This document shows, piece by piece, positions 1-8,009 of a stretch of DNA of 64,000 nt. Position numbers and translations under genes: made by a program. Under the pieces are notes generated by a model. That model did no database searches and was not told the DNA's origin. It worked only from the letters and a program-made list of their open reading frames with translations. Each line of letters begins with the position of its first letter. Position 1 is the stretch's first letter. Origin of the DNA: UBA695 sp042691655 (lineage in GTDB: Bacteria; Verrucomicrobiota; Verrucomicrobiia; Chthoniobacterales; Chthoniobacteraceae); the NCBI GenBank assembly GCA_042691655.1, contig CP170506.1:1612001-1676000 (forward strand), in the 5' to 3' direction.

Positions 1-54
1 GATTTGCGTCAGGAATACCGTCGCCTGGTTGGTTTTGCAAACGTCGCAGACCAT
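1..54 (-). CDS. McsA-like zinc-finger protein, N-terminus only (runs off left edge)
   Basis: Only the first 18 codons lie in the window; they read MVCDVCKTNQATVFLTQI. This matches the start of McsA-type or UVR-domain proteins, which begin with a CxxC zinc knuckle followed by a TVHLTQI-like stretch. In Firmicutes McsA partners the McsB arginine kinase, but the role here is unknown. The start codon lies 24 nt beyond the ilvE stop on the same strand and is preceded by a GGGAGG-like ribosome site, so it probably belongs to the ilvE operon. The identification rests on very few residues. Confidence 0.6.
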   Translation of the reverse strand, partial: MVCDVCKTNQATVFLTQI

Positions 55-78
55 GGTGTTTTTTACCTACTTCCTCCC

Positions 79-945
79 TTAATAAATCGGCGCGCCGGAG
101 GCTTGTGTCAACTCCCGGTAGTGGCCAATGAGTTTTCCCGTGATCGGGCCGGGCTTGCCGTCGCCAATGGGGCGGCCGTCGAGGTCCACCACGGGGATGA
201 TTTCGGCTGCGGTGCCGGTTAAGAAAAATTCGTCGGCGGTGTAGCAGTCGTAGCGGGTCAGCAGGACTTCCTTCACTTCGATCCCGGCCTCCTCGGCTAG
301 CTCGATGACCGTGGTGCGGGTGATGCCGCCAAGGGCACCGGCGGAGATGGGAGGGGTAAAGAGCACGCCTTTTTTGATGAGAAAGACGTTGTCGCCCGTG
401 GCCTCGGCCACGTAGCCCTGCTCGTTGAGCATGAGGCCCTCGCCTGCGTCGCCCGCTTCGATCTTGGCCAGGATGTTGTTAAGGTAGTTGAGGCTCTTGA
501 CAGCCGGGCTGAAGGCCGCCGGGGCCACGCGCCGGGTGGCGCAGGTGACAACCTTGAGGCCGTTGGAGTAGAGCTCCTCGGGGTAAAGCTTGATGCCGTC
601 GGCGATGATGATGGTGGTCGGCCGGACGCAGTTCTTCGGGTTCAGGCCCAGGTCGCCCACGCCGCGGGTGACGACGAGGCGGATGTAGCCGTCGTGCAGA
701 TTGTTCTCGCGGCAGCTAGCGAGCGTGGCCTCGGTCATTTCGGCCTTGGTGAGGGGGATCTCGAGCGCGATGGCCCGGGCGGAATCATACAGGCGGTCGA
801 TGTGTTCTTCGAGGCGGAATACCCGGCTGTTGTAGAAGCGGATGCCTTCAAAAATGCCGTCGCCGTAGAGAAGCCCGTGGTCGAAAACCGAGATTTTCGC
901 GTCTTCTTTCGAATAAAACACTCCGTCTATGTAGATCTTGCTCAT
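79..945 (-). CDS. ilvE: Branched-chain amino acid aminotransferase
   Basis: A 288-residue class IV PLP-dependent aminotransferase that transfers the amino group between glutamate and the branched-chain 2-oxo acids, the last step of Leu/Ile/Val synthesis in the cytosol. Visible marks are the N-terminal GDGIFEGIR block near residues 28-36, the PLP lysine in VKSLNYLNN (Lys150), and the C-terminal FLTGTAAEI block. The frame stays open upstream, but the start at MSKIYIDG gives the normal family length and avoids overlap with the ABC gene. D-amino-acid transaminase is a related alternative. The gene lies between the upstream LolD-type ATPase and the downstream McsA-like gene. Confidence 0.88.
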   Translation of the reverse strand: MSKIYIDGVFYSKEDAKISVFDHGLLYGDGIFEGIRFYNSRVFRLEEHIDRLYDSARAIALEIPLTKAEMTEATLASCRENNLHDGYIRLVVTRGVGDLGLNPKNCVRPTTIIIADGIKLYPEELYSNGLKVVTCATRRVAPAAFSPAVKSLNYLNNILAKIEAGDAGEGLMLNEQGYVAEATGDNVFLIKKGVLFTPPISAGALGGITRTTVIELAEEAGIEVKEVLLTRYDCYTADEFFLTGTAAEIIPVVDLDGRPIGDGKPGPITGKLIGHYRELTQASGAPIY

Positions 946-994
946 AAATTCAACTTCTGTCTGTTGCACCCCCCTCTGCACCTCTTCGCGTGGT

Positions 995-1693
995 TTACAG
1001 GCCGACCGGGGAGCTCGTTTGCTGGTTGATGAGACCATCCACGATTTCCACTTTGCGGTCGCCGCGTTCGGCCAGCCGGGCGTCGTGCGTGACAACCAGT
1101 AATGTTTTCTGGTTTTCCCTGACCAAGGCAAGCAGCAAATCTACGATCGTTTCTCCGGTTTTCGAGTCGAGGTTCCCCGTGGGCTCGTCGGCGAAAAGAA
1201 TGGTGGGGTCGTTGATGAGCGCGCGGGCGATGGCGACGCGCTGTTGTTCGCCGCCGGAGAGCTCGGCGGGGAGGTGGTGGCACCGCCCGCCCAGGCCCAC
1301 GCGTTCCAGGGCGTTTTCGGCGGCTTCGCGGCTGGCCCGCCCGCTGATCATGCTGGGCAGCATGACGTTCTCCAGGGCGGTCAGCTCCGGCAAGAGGAAG
1401 TAGCCCTGGAAGACGAAGCCCATCCGCTCGTTGCGCAACCGGGCGGCCTGGCGTTCGCTGGTTTTGTAGAGATCGTGACCCTCGAAACTGACGCTTCCGG
1501 AATCGGGTCGCTCCAGACCGGCCAGGGTATAGAGTAGGGTGGTCTTGCCCGCGCCGGAGGCTCCGATGAGGAAAATGGATTCGCCCCTACGCACATTGAG
1601 GGAAATTCCCCGCAAAACGTCGATCTGCCGGGGGCCAATCTTGAAGGAACGGCGCAGGTCGCAGGCCGCAAGGTGGATGTCGGTATCTGTCAT
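995..1693 (-). CDS. LolD-type ABC transporter ATP-binding protein
   Basis: A 232-residue ATPase of the MacB/LolD class, which energises lipoprotein release from the inner membrane or related substrate extrusion. Walker A is GASGAGKT (residues 44-51), the signature is LSGGEQQR, and Walker B ends in ADEPTGNLD, a wording typical of the LolD/MacB/FtsE group. No permease gene is adjacent within the window, so the partner must lie elsewhere. The gene is transcribed towards ilvE with a gap of about 50 nt, so the two may share a transcript although their functions are not obviously linked. Confidence 0.82.
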   Translation of the reverse strand: MTDTDIHLAACDLRRSFKIGPRQIDVLRGISLNVRRGESIFLIGASGAGKTTLLYTLAGLERPDSGSVSFEGHDLYKTSERQAARLRNERMGFVFQGYFLLPELTALENVMLPSMISGRASREAAENALERVGLGGRCHHLPAELSGGEQQRVAIARALINDPTILFADEPTGNLDSKTGETIVDLLLALVRENQKTLLVVTHDARLAERGDRKVEIVDGLINQQTSSPVGL

Positions 1694-1887
1694 GGAATTT
1701 GGGAGAACGTTAGCGGGGTTTCCGCGGGTTGACCAGAGATCAATTCAGCGGGGGGAGGGGAGTTTCACGCTTTACTTCCCCGTGGGGATTTGCAAATTTT
1801 CATGTGCTGGCAACAACCAGCCGGGATTTAAGAACCCCGACTATAAACGGCGGGCAATAGCCGAAAACTATTGCCGTTTCCGGGCTA

Positions 1888-2040
1888 TTTTATATGGCCG
1901 GGAGGCGGCGGCGTATGTCCAGGCCTCCGGCTAAAGGTCGCCGCAGCCGATTTATAGCGGCTTCTTAACTCCCGGCCTCCTTGTGCAAACGCAAGGAGGC
2001 TTGAGTTGAAAGAATGCCCTATGAATGCCGTTTTGTTTTC
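1888..2040. repeat. Structured direct repeat, copy 1
   Basis: First copy of a repeat of about 153 nt, roughly nine-tenths identical to the copy at 2102-2256. It starts with a TATATGGCCGGGAG block. The 9-bp arms GGCCGGGAG and CTCCCGGCC enclose about 90 nt with further GC-rich complementary segments. A second small hairpin follows (CTCCTTG, then CAAGGAG), and a conserved tail ends near ATGAATGCCG. The outer stem and preserved hairpins suggest a folded RNA or a non-autonomous mobile repeat rather than coding DNA. Confidence 0.65.
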
Positions 2041-2101
2041 TGATTTTCCTCATTCCCAATCTCGGACAGATTGGGAACACCCCTGTCCGCTAATCTCTGA
2101 T

Positions 2102-2256
2102 TTTTATATGGCCGGGAGGCGGCGGCGCATGTCCAGGCCCCTGCGGCTAAAAGCCGTCGCAGCCGATTTATGGCGGCTTATCAACTCCCGGCCTCCTTGT
2201 GCAAATGCAAGGAGGCTTGAGTTGAAAGAACGCCCTATGAATGCCGTTTTGTTTTT
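2102..2256. repeat. Structured direct repeat, copy 2
   Basis: Second copy of the repeat seen at 1888-2040. The outer GGCCGGGAG/CTCCCGGCC arms and the CTCCTTG/CAAGGAG hairpin are kept, while differences cluster in the central loop, where GGCTAAAAGCC is closer to a perfect hairpin than in copy 1. The end lies 14 nt from the trmL stop codon, so a trmL transcript would read into it. Function is unknown. Confidence 0.65.
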
Positions 2257-2269
2257 CCTTCGCCGCGAT

Positions 2270-2722
2270 CTACCCTGCCTTTGCCTGCCGCATTCCCTCA
2301 AAAAGCACGATGCCCACCGATGTGGCGAGGTTGAGGCTGCGGGTTTTGCTCGTCATCGGGATGGTGAGGCAGCGCTCGGGATGGGCGTGAAGGAGGGGCT
2401 CGGGGAGGCCCTTGGTTTCGCGGCCAAACACCAGAAAATCGCCCGGCTGGAGGCTTTCCTCGTAATACGGGCGCTCGACTTTGGTCGTCAGGTACCAGAA
2501 GCGCCCTTCGGGGTGGGCCGCCTGGAGCTGGGGAAAGGAATCCCAGAGGACCACGCGCGTTTCCTTCCAGTAGTCCAGCCCGGCCCGTTTGAGGGTCTTG
2601 TCATCGATCAAAAACCCGAGCGGCCTCACCAGGTGCAGGGTGGAGTCCGTGGCCAGGCAAAGACGGGCGATGTTGCCGGTGTTGGGCGGGATTTCGGGTT
2701 CGACAAGAACAACGTTAAACAT
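2270..2722 (-). CDS. trmL: tRNA (cytidine(34)-2'-O)-methyltransferase
   Basis: A 150-residue SPOUT/TrmH-family methyltransferase that uses SAM to 2'-O-methylate the wobble base of certain leucine tRNAs. The N-terminal VEPEIPPNTGNIARLC motif and the C-terminal RSLNLATSVGIVLFE segment, which form the trefoil-knot SAM site, are clear, and the length is typical of stand-alone TrmL. The gene is monocistronic here, with the sensor kinase divergent from it. A strand of structured repeats lies immediately downstream. Confidence 0.9.
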   Translation of the reverse strand: MFNVVLVEPEIPPNTGNIARLCLATDSTLHLVRPLGFLIDDKTLKRAGLDYWKETRVVLWDSFPQLQAAHPEGRFWYLTTKVERPYYEESLQPGDFLVFGRETKGLPEPLLHAHPERCLTIPMTSKTRSLNLATSVGIVLFEGMRQAKAG

Positions 2723-2854
2723 GACTCTCGAATTTTAGAAAGGATGGCCAAATTGTCACGGGGCATCTACGGGGAATTCTACTTTAAATTAACGAAAACG
2801 TTTGTTTTATGGTTATTTAATATTCCTTTACAGTACGTTTAGCTGCAATAAGCT

Positions 2855-4210
2855 ATGCAGTGTTTTCGCATGGAAGAAGTTCATGTTTCTAATGAAAGGG
2901 ATGCAATGACGGTCGTACCGCGCGAAAATGTCTCGGAACACGCCGGGGCTCATTTGGGAGAATTCTTCCAAAGAGTCCACGGAGCCTTGGATATTCAGAG
3001 CCTGATTCGGTCAGCCGCCGGTTTTTTTCAGACGCATGGCGGCGACTCATCCATCGGGCCCAGGGAGTGGGAGGGGTACCTTGAGGCGTTTTCGTCGGCT
3101 TTGGCCCGGCTTCGGCCCGAGGGGGACTCGTTTTTGCCAGCGCCGCGGATTCCGGAGAGCCAGGGGGCAACACCGGACCCGCTACGGATTGCCATGGCCT
3201 TTCTGCGCGAGAATGAGCGGTTCTTCCGGTCGATGTGCGAAAGCACCTCCGAGACGTTCTGGCTGGCCGATCTCGGCCCCCGCATGCGGATTGTCTACAT
3301 TGCCCCGTCGTGCAAAAACCTGTTGGGGGTTGCGCCGGAGGAGATCTGCCTGACGCCGAGAAAGTGGTTTTCCATCGTCCACAGAGCCGATCGCCAGCGG
3401 GTTTGGGAATTTTACAAAAAAATCCAGGATGGGCGGCTGGAGAGCCATGAGTACCGGATACTCCACCCCGACGGCTCCATTCGGTGGGTTCGCAACGAAG
3501 GCTGGCCGGTGCGAAAAGAGAGCGGGGAAGCCGTGGGAATGAACGGGGTGATCCAGGATGTGACCGACCGGCAGCGGCTCAAAGAGGAGCTCATCCAGAT
3601 CAGCGAACACGAACAGCGTCATCTGTTGGAGGAGATTAAAGACGGGATTTGCCAGCACCTGGCCGGGACCTCGCTTGTCTGCAAGGTCCTTTACAACAAA
3701 ATGGTCGCCCGGAACGACCCCATTGCCCAGGACGTCGCCCGGATCTGCACGCTCCTGACGACCGCGGTGGCCGAGGCTCGGCAGCTTTCCGAAAGCCTGG
3801 GGGCCGTGAACACCGGGGAAGGGGGCCTCGCCGCGGCGCTGGCCCGGCTCGCCTACCGGATCTCCTCGCTTTTTTCCATCTCGTGCGTCTTCCGCTGCGG
3901 CGAGGACGTGGCCGTCACGGACGAAATCACGGCCACCCATCTCTACGGCATCGCCAAGGAGGCGGTCAACAACGCCATCCGGAGCGGAGGGGCGGTGAAG
4001 ATCCACATTCGCCTGCGCCGCCGGGAGGAGCGGATCGTGCTGACGATCTCCGATAATGGCACCGGATTTGAGGAACCCTCGGGCAAGAACGCTGGAATCG
4101 GCTTGCGCATGATGGGATACCGCGCCACGGAGTCGGGCGGGCAGCTCAGCGTCGAACGCGGCAAACGAGGAGGTACCGTGGTGACCTGCACGGTCCCGGC
4201 GTGCCTGTAG
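2855..4210 (+). CDS. PAS-domain sensor kinase of the NarL/DesK class, phospho-acceptor His replaced by Lys
   Basis: Up to 451 residues. A start at 2906 (MTVVPREN, preceded by AAAGGG) is an equally good choice. A PAS fold covers roughly the middle third (FWLADLGPRMR to VTDRQRLKEEL). It is followed by a HisKA_3-like dimerisation helix and a C-terminal HATPase with N-box EAVNNAIRSG and G-box DNGTGFEE. No membrane segment is evident, so it is probably cytosolic. The helix reads EEIKDGICQHLAG where this family normally has ELHDGIxQxL, so Lys occupies the phospho-acceptor position (codon AAA at 3638-3640). No response regulator is adjacent. It may be an atypical or non-phosphorylating signalling protein. 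Confidence 0.8.
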   Translation: MQCFRMEEVHVSNERDAMTVVPRENVSEHAGAHLGEFFQRVHGALDIQSLIRSAAGFFQTHGGDSSIGPREWEGYLEAFSSALARLRPEGDSFLPAPRIPESQGATPDPLRIAMAFLRENERFFRSMCESTSETFWLADLGPRMRIVYIAPSCKNLLGVAPEEICLTPRKWFSIVHRADRQRVWEFYKKIQDGRLESHEYRILHPDGSIRWVRNEGWPVRKESGEAVGMNGVIQDVTDRQRLKEELIQISEHEQRHLLEEIKDGICQHLAGTSLVCKVLYNKMVARNDPIAQDVARICTLLTTAVAEARQLSESLGAVNTGEGGLAAALARLAYRISSLFSISCVFRCGEDVAVTDEITATHLYGIAKEAVNNAIRSGGAVKIHIRLRRREERIVLTISDNGTGFEEPSGKNAGIGLRMMGYRATESGGQLSVERGKRGGTVVTCTVPACL

Positions 4211-4312
4211 GGCACCTCCGTAGCCTGAACGCGCAGGCCGGGCTTCGAGTGCGTTTTATAAGTTGTCAGCAGGGGTAAAATCCGCTTTATTGAAACCAAC
4301 CGGAATAAGCTT

Positions 4313-4645
4313 ATGAGTGAGACCACAAACCAGGAAAGCGAAAGCAAATTTGAGGCCGGAAAGGCCCACGCCAAACAAGCCGCCGAGGAATTGCGCGCCG
4401 CAGCGGAGGAAAAAGCCGCCGAGCTTCGATCCGTGGCCGGGACCAAAGCCGCGGAATTCCGCACCACAGCCGAGGCGAAAGCTGGCGAATACCGCGCCAA
4501 AGCCGGGGAAACCTTCGAACAGGCCCGCAGCCGCGCCCACAACTTCCAGGAGCAGGGCGAGCAATACGTCCGGCAGAACCCGCTCAAGGGCGTTCTCACG
4601 GCGTTGGGTGCCGGGTTCGTTCTCGGGCTTCTCTTCCGGCGTTAA
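4313..4645 (+). CDS. YqjD/ElaB-like (DUF883) membrane-anchored protein
   Basis: A 110-residue protein with a long Ala/Glu/Lys-rich helix (about residues 10-88) and one C-terminal membrane segment ending GAGFVLGLLFRR. This is the architecture of the YqjD/ElaB family, inner-membrane proteins that in E. coli bind ribosomes in stationary phase. It heads a three-gene set with a YqjE-like and a YqjK-like protein, the same order as E. coli yqjDEK. The repeated KAAE/KAGE heptads indicate a coiled coil. Whether it binds ribosomes here is not known. Confidence 0.75.
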   Translation: MSETTNQESESKFEAGKAHAKQAAEELRAAAEEKAAELRSVAGTKAAEFRTTAEAKAGEYRAKAGETFEQARSRAHNFQEQGEQYVRQNPLKGVLTALGAGFVLGLLFRR

Positions 4646-4663
4646 TCGGCCGACTTTAAAAGC

Positions 4664-5077
4664 ATGACATCCGCCACGCCCTCGTCGGGCGGCTCGGGGG
4701 AACCCGGGCTTTCATCCCATCTTCCCGCGTTCATCGCCTCGCTGCTCGGATATTTCCGGGCGCGGGTGGAGCTCGCGGGTATCGAGGGCAGGGAAGCCGC
4801 CGGAGTTTTCCTCAAGGCGGCCCTTTTGCTGGCGGCGGCCCTGCTGCTACTGGCCTTCGGGTACGCCTTCCTGTGGATCGGCCTGATCGGGGTGATCGCC
4901 ACGGCGACCCACGTCTTTTGGGGCTGGATCGTGCTGGGGGTGGCCGTGCTGCACTTCCTGGGCGTCGTGGGAGCCCTCTGGGGCGCTTCCCGGTTTGGGA
5001 AAAAGCCGGTGTTCAAGGCTACGCTTGAGGAATTCAGAAAGGATCAGGAATGGCTCAATCGCCACACCAACACCTAA
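4664..5077 (+). CDS. YqjE-like phage-holin-superfamily membrane protein
   Basis: A 137-residue protein with two strongly hydrophobic segments (AALLLAAALLLLAFGYAFL and a second around VLGVAVLHFLGVV) flanked by charged ends. This matches the YqjE/holin III superfamily. It lies 18 nt after the DUF883 gene and its end overlaps the next gene by 28 nt, showing a tight operon. The proposed role in envelope or stress physiology is taken from the family; nothing in the sequence narrows it. Confidence 0.7.
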   Translation: MTSATPSSGGSGEPGLSSHLPAFIASLLGYFRARVELAGIEGREAAGVFLKAALLLAAALLLLAFGYAFLWIGLIGVIATATHVFWGWIVLGVAVLHFLGVVGALWGASRFGKKPVFKATLEEFRKDQEWLNRHTNT

Positions 5078-5463
5078 GCCCCGGCGAGGCCCGCAAGGCG
5101 GCACTCATCGCCGAGCTCTCCTGGTCACGGGAGCGCCTCTCAACCCATTTTCAAGAGACCCTGCACGACCTGAACGTCGTCGAGCACCTGCGCCACTCCA
5201 TCAAGGAGCGCAAAACGGCCTGGTTTACCGGCGCGGCGGTGACGGGCGGCCTCCTGTCCTGGATTTTTGGCCGCAAGAGGCATAAAAGCCCCAAGAAGCC
5301 CAAGCCGCGGGAATTGCCCGGCAAACGCGTGGAAATTCCCCGTAACGGCTATCTTGGCATTGCTCTTGCTGTTTTTACTTTCCTGTTCAACCTGCTCAAG
5401 CCCGTCTTGAGCAGAGTAGCAACCCGAAAAATCGAGGAGCTGGCGGCCCGTGGCGGACGCTAG
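5050..5463 (+). CDS. YqjK-like small membrane protein
   Basis: A 137-residue protein whose reading frame starts inside the end of the YqjE-like gene. It has a charged N-terminal helix (SWSRERLSTHFQETL), a short hydrophobic stretch near residues 57-70, a Lys/Pro-rich linker, and a C-terminal hydrophobic stretch (YLGIALAVFTFLFNLL). Position after yqjD- and yqjE-like genes suggests the YqjK slot, but sequence similarity to YqjK is weak, so the call is mainly contextual. A hairpin with 7-bp arms (TTTCACG/CGTGAAA, about 5475-5497) lies downstream. Confidence 0.6.
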   Translation: MAQSPHQHLSPGEARKAALIAELSWSRERLSTHFQETLHDLNVVEHLRHSIKERKTAWFTGAAVTGGLLSWIFGRKRHKSPKKPKPRELPGKRVEIPRNGYLGIALAVFTFLFNLLKPVLSRVATRKIEELAARGGR

Positions 5464-5564
5464 GTTTTTCCCCGATTTCACGCTCGCGCACGTGAAAAAA
5501 TGCGTAAAACGTGCGTTTTGAATTGATTTCAGGGCGCTCCTGGTGTGCTTTTTTCTGTCTGCAA

Positions 5565-6686
5565 ATGTCTGACTCCCCCATTTCCTCATCCGGCACTACG
5601 GCCCAAACCGACGTGGTTCAAACGCTCGAACACGTCGACCACTACCTTTACGTTGGCCAGCAGTCGTGCGCCTCGGACATCCATCTTTGCGTAAACAGCC
5701 AGCCCATCTGGCGTCGAAACGGCGAATTGGAGCCCATCTGGCTCAAAGCGCCGCTGCTTTCCGCCGCCGATACCGAGCGGCTGGCCTTCGGCTTCCTGAA
5801 CGAGCTTCAGAAGAAGCACCTCATGGAGCGCGGCGACGCCGACTTCGCCTACGCCAACCAATTCGGTCGTTTCCGTACCAGCGTCGTGCGCCAGAGGCTG
5901 GGCTACGACATGACCTTCCGCATCATCAACACCGAGCTGCGGAGCATGGAGGACCTGGGGTTGCCGGATTCGCTGAAGCTTCTCACCCAGTACCACAACG
6001 GCCTGGTGCTCGTCACCGGTTCCGTCGGCTCCGGCAAATCGACCACGCTCGCCGCCCTGGTAGACGAGATCAACACCCATCGGCGCGACCACATCATCAC
6101 CCTGGAGGACCCGATCGAATACGTCCTGCCCTCCAAGGGCTGCCAGGTCACCCAGCGCGAAGTCCACACCCACACCAAATCATTCGCGGCGGCCCTGCGC
6201 GGGGCGCTGCGTGAAGACCCCGACGTCATCATGGTTGGTGAAATGCGCGACCTGGAGACCATCCAGCTCGCCATCACTGCTGCTGAAACGGGCCACTTGG
6301 TCCTGGGCACCCTGCACACCAGCAACGCCGCCCGCACCCTGGACCGTGTGCTCGACGTCTTCCCCACCGACCAGCGCGAGCAAATCCGCGTCATGGTCAG
6401 CGAATCGCTCCGCGGCGTGGTCAGCCAGCAGCTCATCCCCCGCATGGACGGCAAGGGGCGGGTGCTCGCGCTCGAAATCCTCGTCAACACGCCCGCCGTC
6501 GCCGCCACCATTCGCGAAGGCAAAACCTTCATGCTGCCCGGCACCATGCAGACCGGCCGCAAACTCGGCATGCAGCTCATGGATGACTCTCTGATGGCCT
6601 ACTACGACAAGGGGCTCATCTCCCAGGAAGAAGCCTACGCCCGCGCCGAACAGAAACAGCTCATGCGGCAGCACTTCTCCCACTGA
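5565..6686 (+). CDS. PilT-family type IV pilus ATPase (first copy)
   Basis: A 373-residue hexameric AAA-type secretion ATPase of the PilT/PilU group, which powers pilus retraction at the inner-membrane base. Walker A reads GSVGSGKST, the Asp box is TLEDPIEYV, Walker B lies in DPDVIMVGEMRD, and the His box is TGHLVLGTLHT. The start at MSDSPISS was chosen because the upstream extension is atypical; no ribosome site is clear. It sits directly before a second PilT paralogue. The first Walker A residues (GSV rather than GPT) and divergent N-terminus suggest a PilU-like partner. Confidence 0.88.
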   Translation: MSDSPISSSGTTAQTDVVQTLEHVDHYLYVGQQSCASDIHLCVNSQPIWRRNGELEPIWLKAPLLSAADTERLAFGFLNELQKKHLMERGDADFAYANQFGRFRTSVVRQRLGYDMTFRIINTELRSMEDLGLPDSLKLLTQYHNGLVLVTGSVGSGKSTTLAALVDEINTHRRDHIITLEDPIEYVLPSKGCQVTQREVHTHTKSFAAALRGALREDPDVIMVGEMRDLETIQLAITAAETGHLVLGTLHTSNAARTLDRVLDVFPTDQREQIRVMVSESLRGVVSQQLIPRMDGKGRVLALEILVNTPAVAATIREGKTFMLPGTMQTGRKLGMQLMDDSLMAYYDKGLISQEEAYARAEQKQLMRQHFSH

Positions 6687-6710
6687 TTTTCCCTCTTTTT
6701 TTAAGCCCCC

Positions 6711-7808
6711 ATGCCTTACATCGACCAGTTTTTTAAAGTCCTCATCGAAGCGGGCGCTTCCGACCTTCACCTGGCCCAGGGCCAGCCCCCCAAGATCCGT
6801 CAACACGGCGACATCATCGCGATCCGCAACGAGCCGCTCACCCGGGAAGAGTGCGCCTACATGATGAGCGAGATCAGCGGCCCCGAGCGCTGGGCCCGCT
6901 ACGAGGAAGGCGGCGACCTCGACTTCGCCTATGAAATGGACGCCGACTCCCGTTTCCGCTGCAACTTCCTCAAGCAGGCCAACGGCTACGGCGCGGTATT
7001 CCGCCTCATTCCGACCAAAATCCTGACCTTGGAGCAGCTCGGCATCCCGCCCGTCGTCAAGGAATTCTGTAAAATGCGCGGCGGCCTGGTGCTGGTAACG
7101 GGGCCAACAGGCTCCGGTAAATCGACAACGCTCGCGGCGATGATGGACTACATCAACGTCAATTTCTCCCGGCACATCGTCACCATCGAGGAGCCGATCG
7201 AATTCGTTCACAACAACAAGAAGAGCATCATCACCCAGCGCGAGGTGCCCGACCACGCCCCCTCCTTCCCCGTCGGCCTGAAAGCCGCCCTGCGCGAGGA
7301 CGCCGACATCATTCTGGTCGGTGAAATGCGCGACCTGGAAACCATCTCACTCGCCCTGACCGCCGCCGAAACGGGCTTGCTGGTCTTTGGCACCCTCCAC
7401 ACCAACAACGCCCGCAAAACGGTTGACCGTCTCGTCGACGTCTTCCCGTCCGAGCAACAGGGGCAGGTGCGCACCATGCTTGCCGCCTCGCTGCGCGGCG
7501 TCGTCGCCCAGCTCCTCATGAAGCGCTGCGACAAAGCGGGCCGCCTTGCGGTCAACGAAATCCTGGTCGGCAACTCCGCCGTCTCCGCCATCATCCGTGA
7601 AGGCGCCACCCAGAAGCTGCAAGACGTCATCGTCGGCGGCAAGGGGCAGGGGATGCAGTTCATGGACGACGCCATCTGGAGCGTCATGCAGAAGGGTTAC
7701 GTCTCGCCGCACGAGGCCTTCATGAAGGCCATCGACAAGAACCGCTTCAAGGTCTTCCTGCCCAAGGAAGAAGCCGAACTCGCCAACTCGGCAGGCGGGG
7801 TCTCGTAA
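6711..7808 (+). CDS. pilT: Twitching motility / pilus retraction ATPase PilT (second copy)
   Basis: A 365-residue retraction ATPase with a canonical Walker A (GPTGSGKST), Asp box TIEEPIEFV, Walker B region DADIILVGEMRD and His box TGLLVFGTLHT. The N-terminal domain (ASDLHLAQGQPP) is the PilT-type PAS-like domain. It follows the first PilT-family gene by 24 nt, so the two are probably co-transcribed, as pilT and pilU are in many bacteria. It disassembles the pilus fibre for twitching. The chemosensory genes just downstream suggest directional control of this motility. Confidence 0.92.
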   Translation: MPYIDQFFKVLIEAGASDLHLAQGQPPKIRQHGDIIAIRNEPLTREECAYMMSEISGPERWARYEEGGDLDFAYEMDADSRFRCNFLKQANGYGAVFRLIPTKILTLEQLGIPPVVKEFCKMRGGLVLVTGPTGSGKSTTLAAMMDYINVNFSRHIVTIEEPIEFVHNNKKSIITQREVPDHAPSFPVGLKAALREDADIILVGEMRDLETISLALTAAETGLLVFGTLHTNNARKTVDRLVDVFPSEQQGQVRTMLAASLRGVVAQLLMKRCDKAGRLAVNEILVGNSAVSAIIREGATQKLQDVIVGGKGQGMQFMDDAIWSVMQKGYVSPHEAFMKAIDKNRFKVFLPKEEAELANSAGGVS

Positions 7809-8009
7809 CCCCCCAAGGGCGGTTTTTCGTTCAAATCTGACGCAATGCGCGCCCGGTTTGAGCAAAATTGCGAAAAAACGGGCCGTGGTTGCCAGGAAAA
7901 CGGGGTAAAAATCACGCCGGAGCTAAAAATTTGATGAAGACGTAACACTGCATGGCATCGGACATGCTGTTATACCTTCTTCAAACCCTACTCCCCCGGA
8001 AACACCCCC

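Larger units (their letters stand above)
1694..2269. other. Gene-free, repeat-rich intergenic region
   Basis: This stretch of about 575 nt holds no convincing gene. It contains two near-identical copies of a structured repeat of about 153 nt (listed separately), a perfect hairpin GGCAATAG/CTATTGCC at 1853-1876, and a second hairpin TTCCCAATCT/AGATTGGGAA near 2052-2076 between the copies. It must also hold the promoter of the LolD-type gene. Long open frames across it have no recognisable protein character and repeat the same peptide twice, which reflects the DNA repeat. Confidence 0.6.

Noticed and set aside
2006..2842. A 278-codon plus-strand frame through the repeats and trmL
   Set aside because: It is antisense to trmL and its first part repeats the same peptide because the DNA is repeated. 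trmL has clear SPOUT motifs on the other strand.
7809..8009. Possible riboswitch in the 200-nt gap before the CheA-like kinase
   Set aside because: No c-di-GMP, cobalamin or other known aptamer pattern was recognisable and no strong stem was found.
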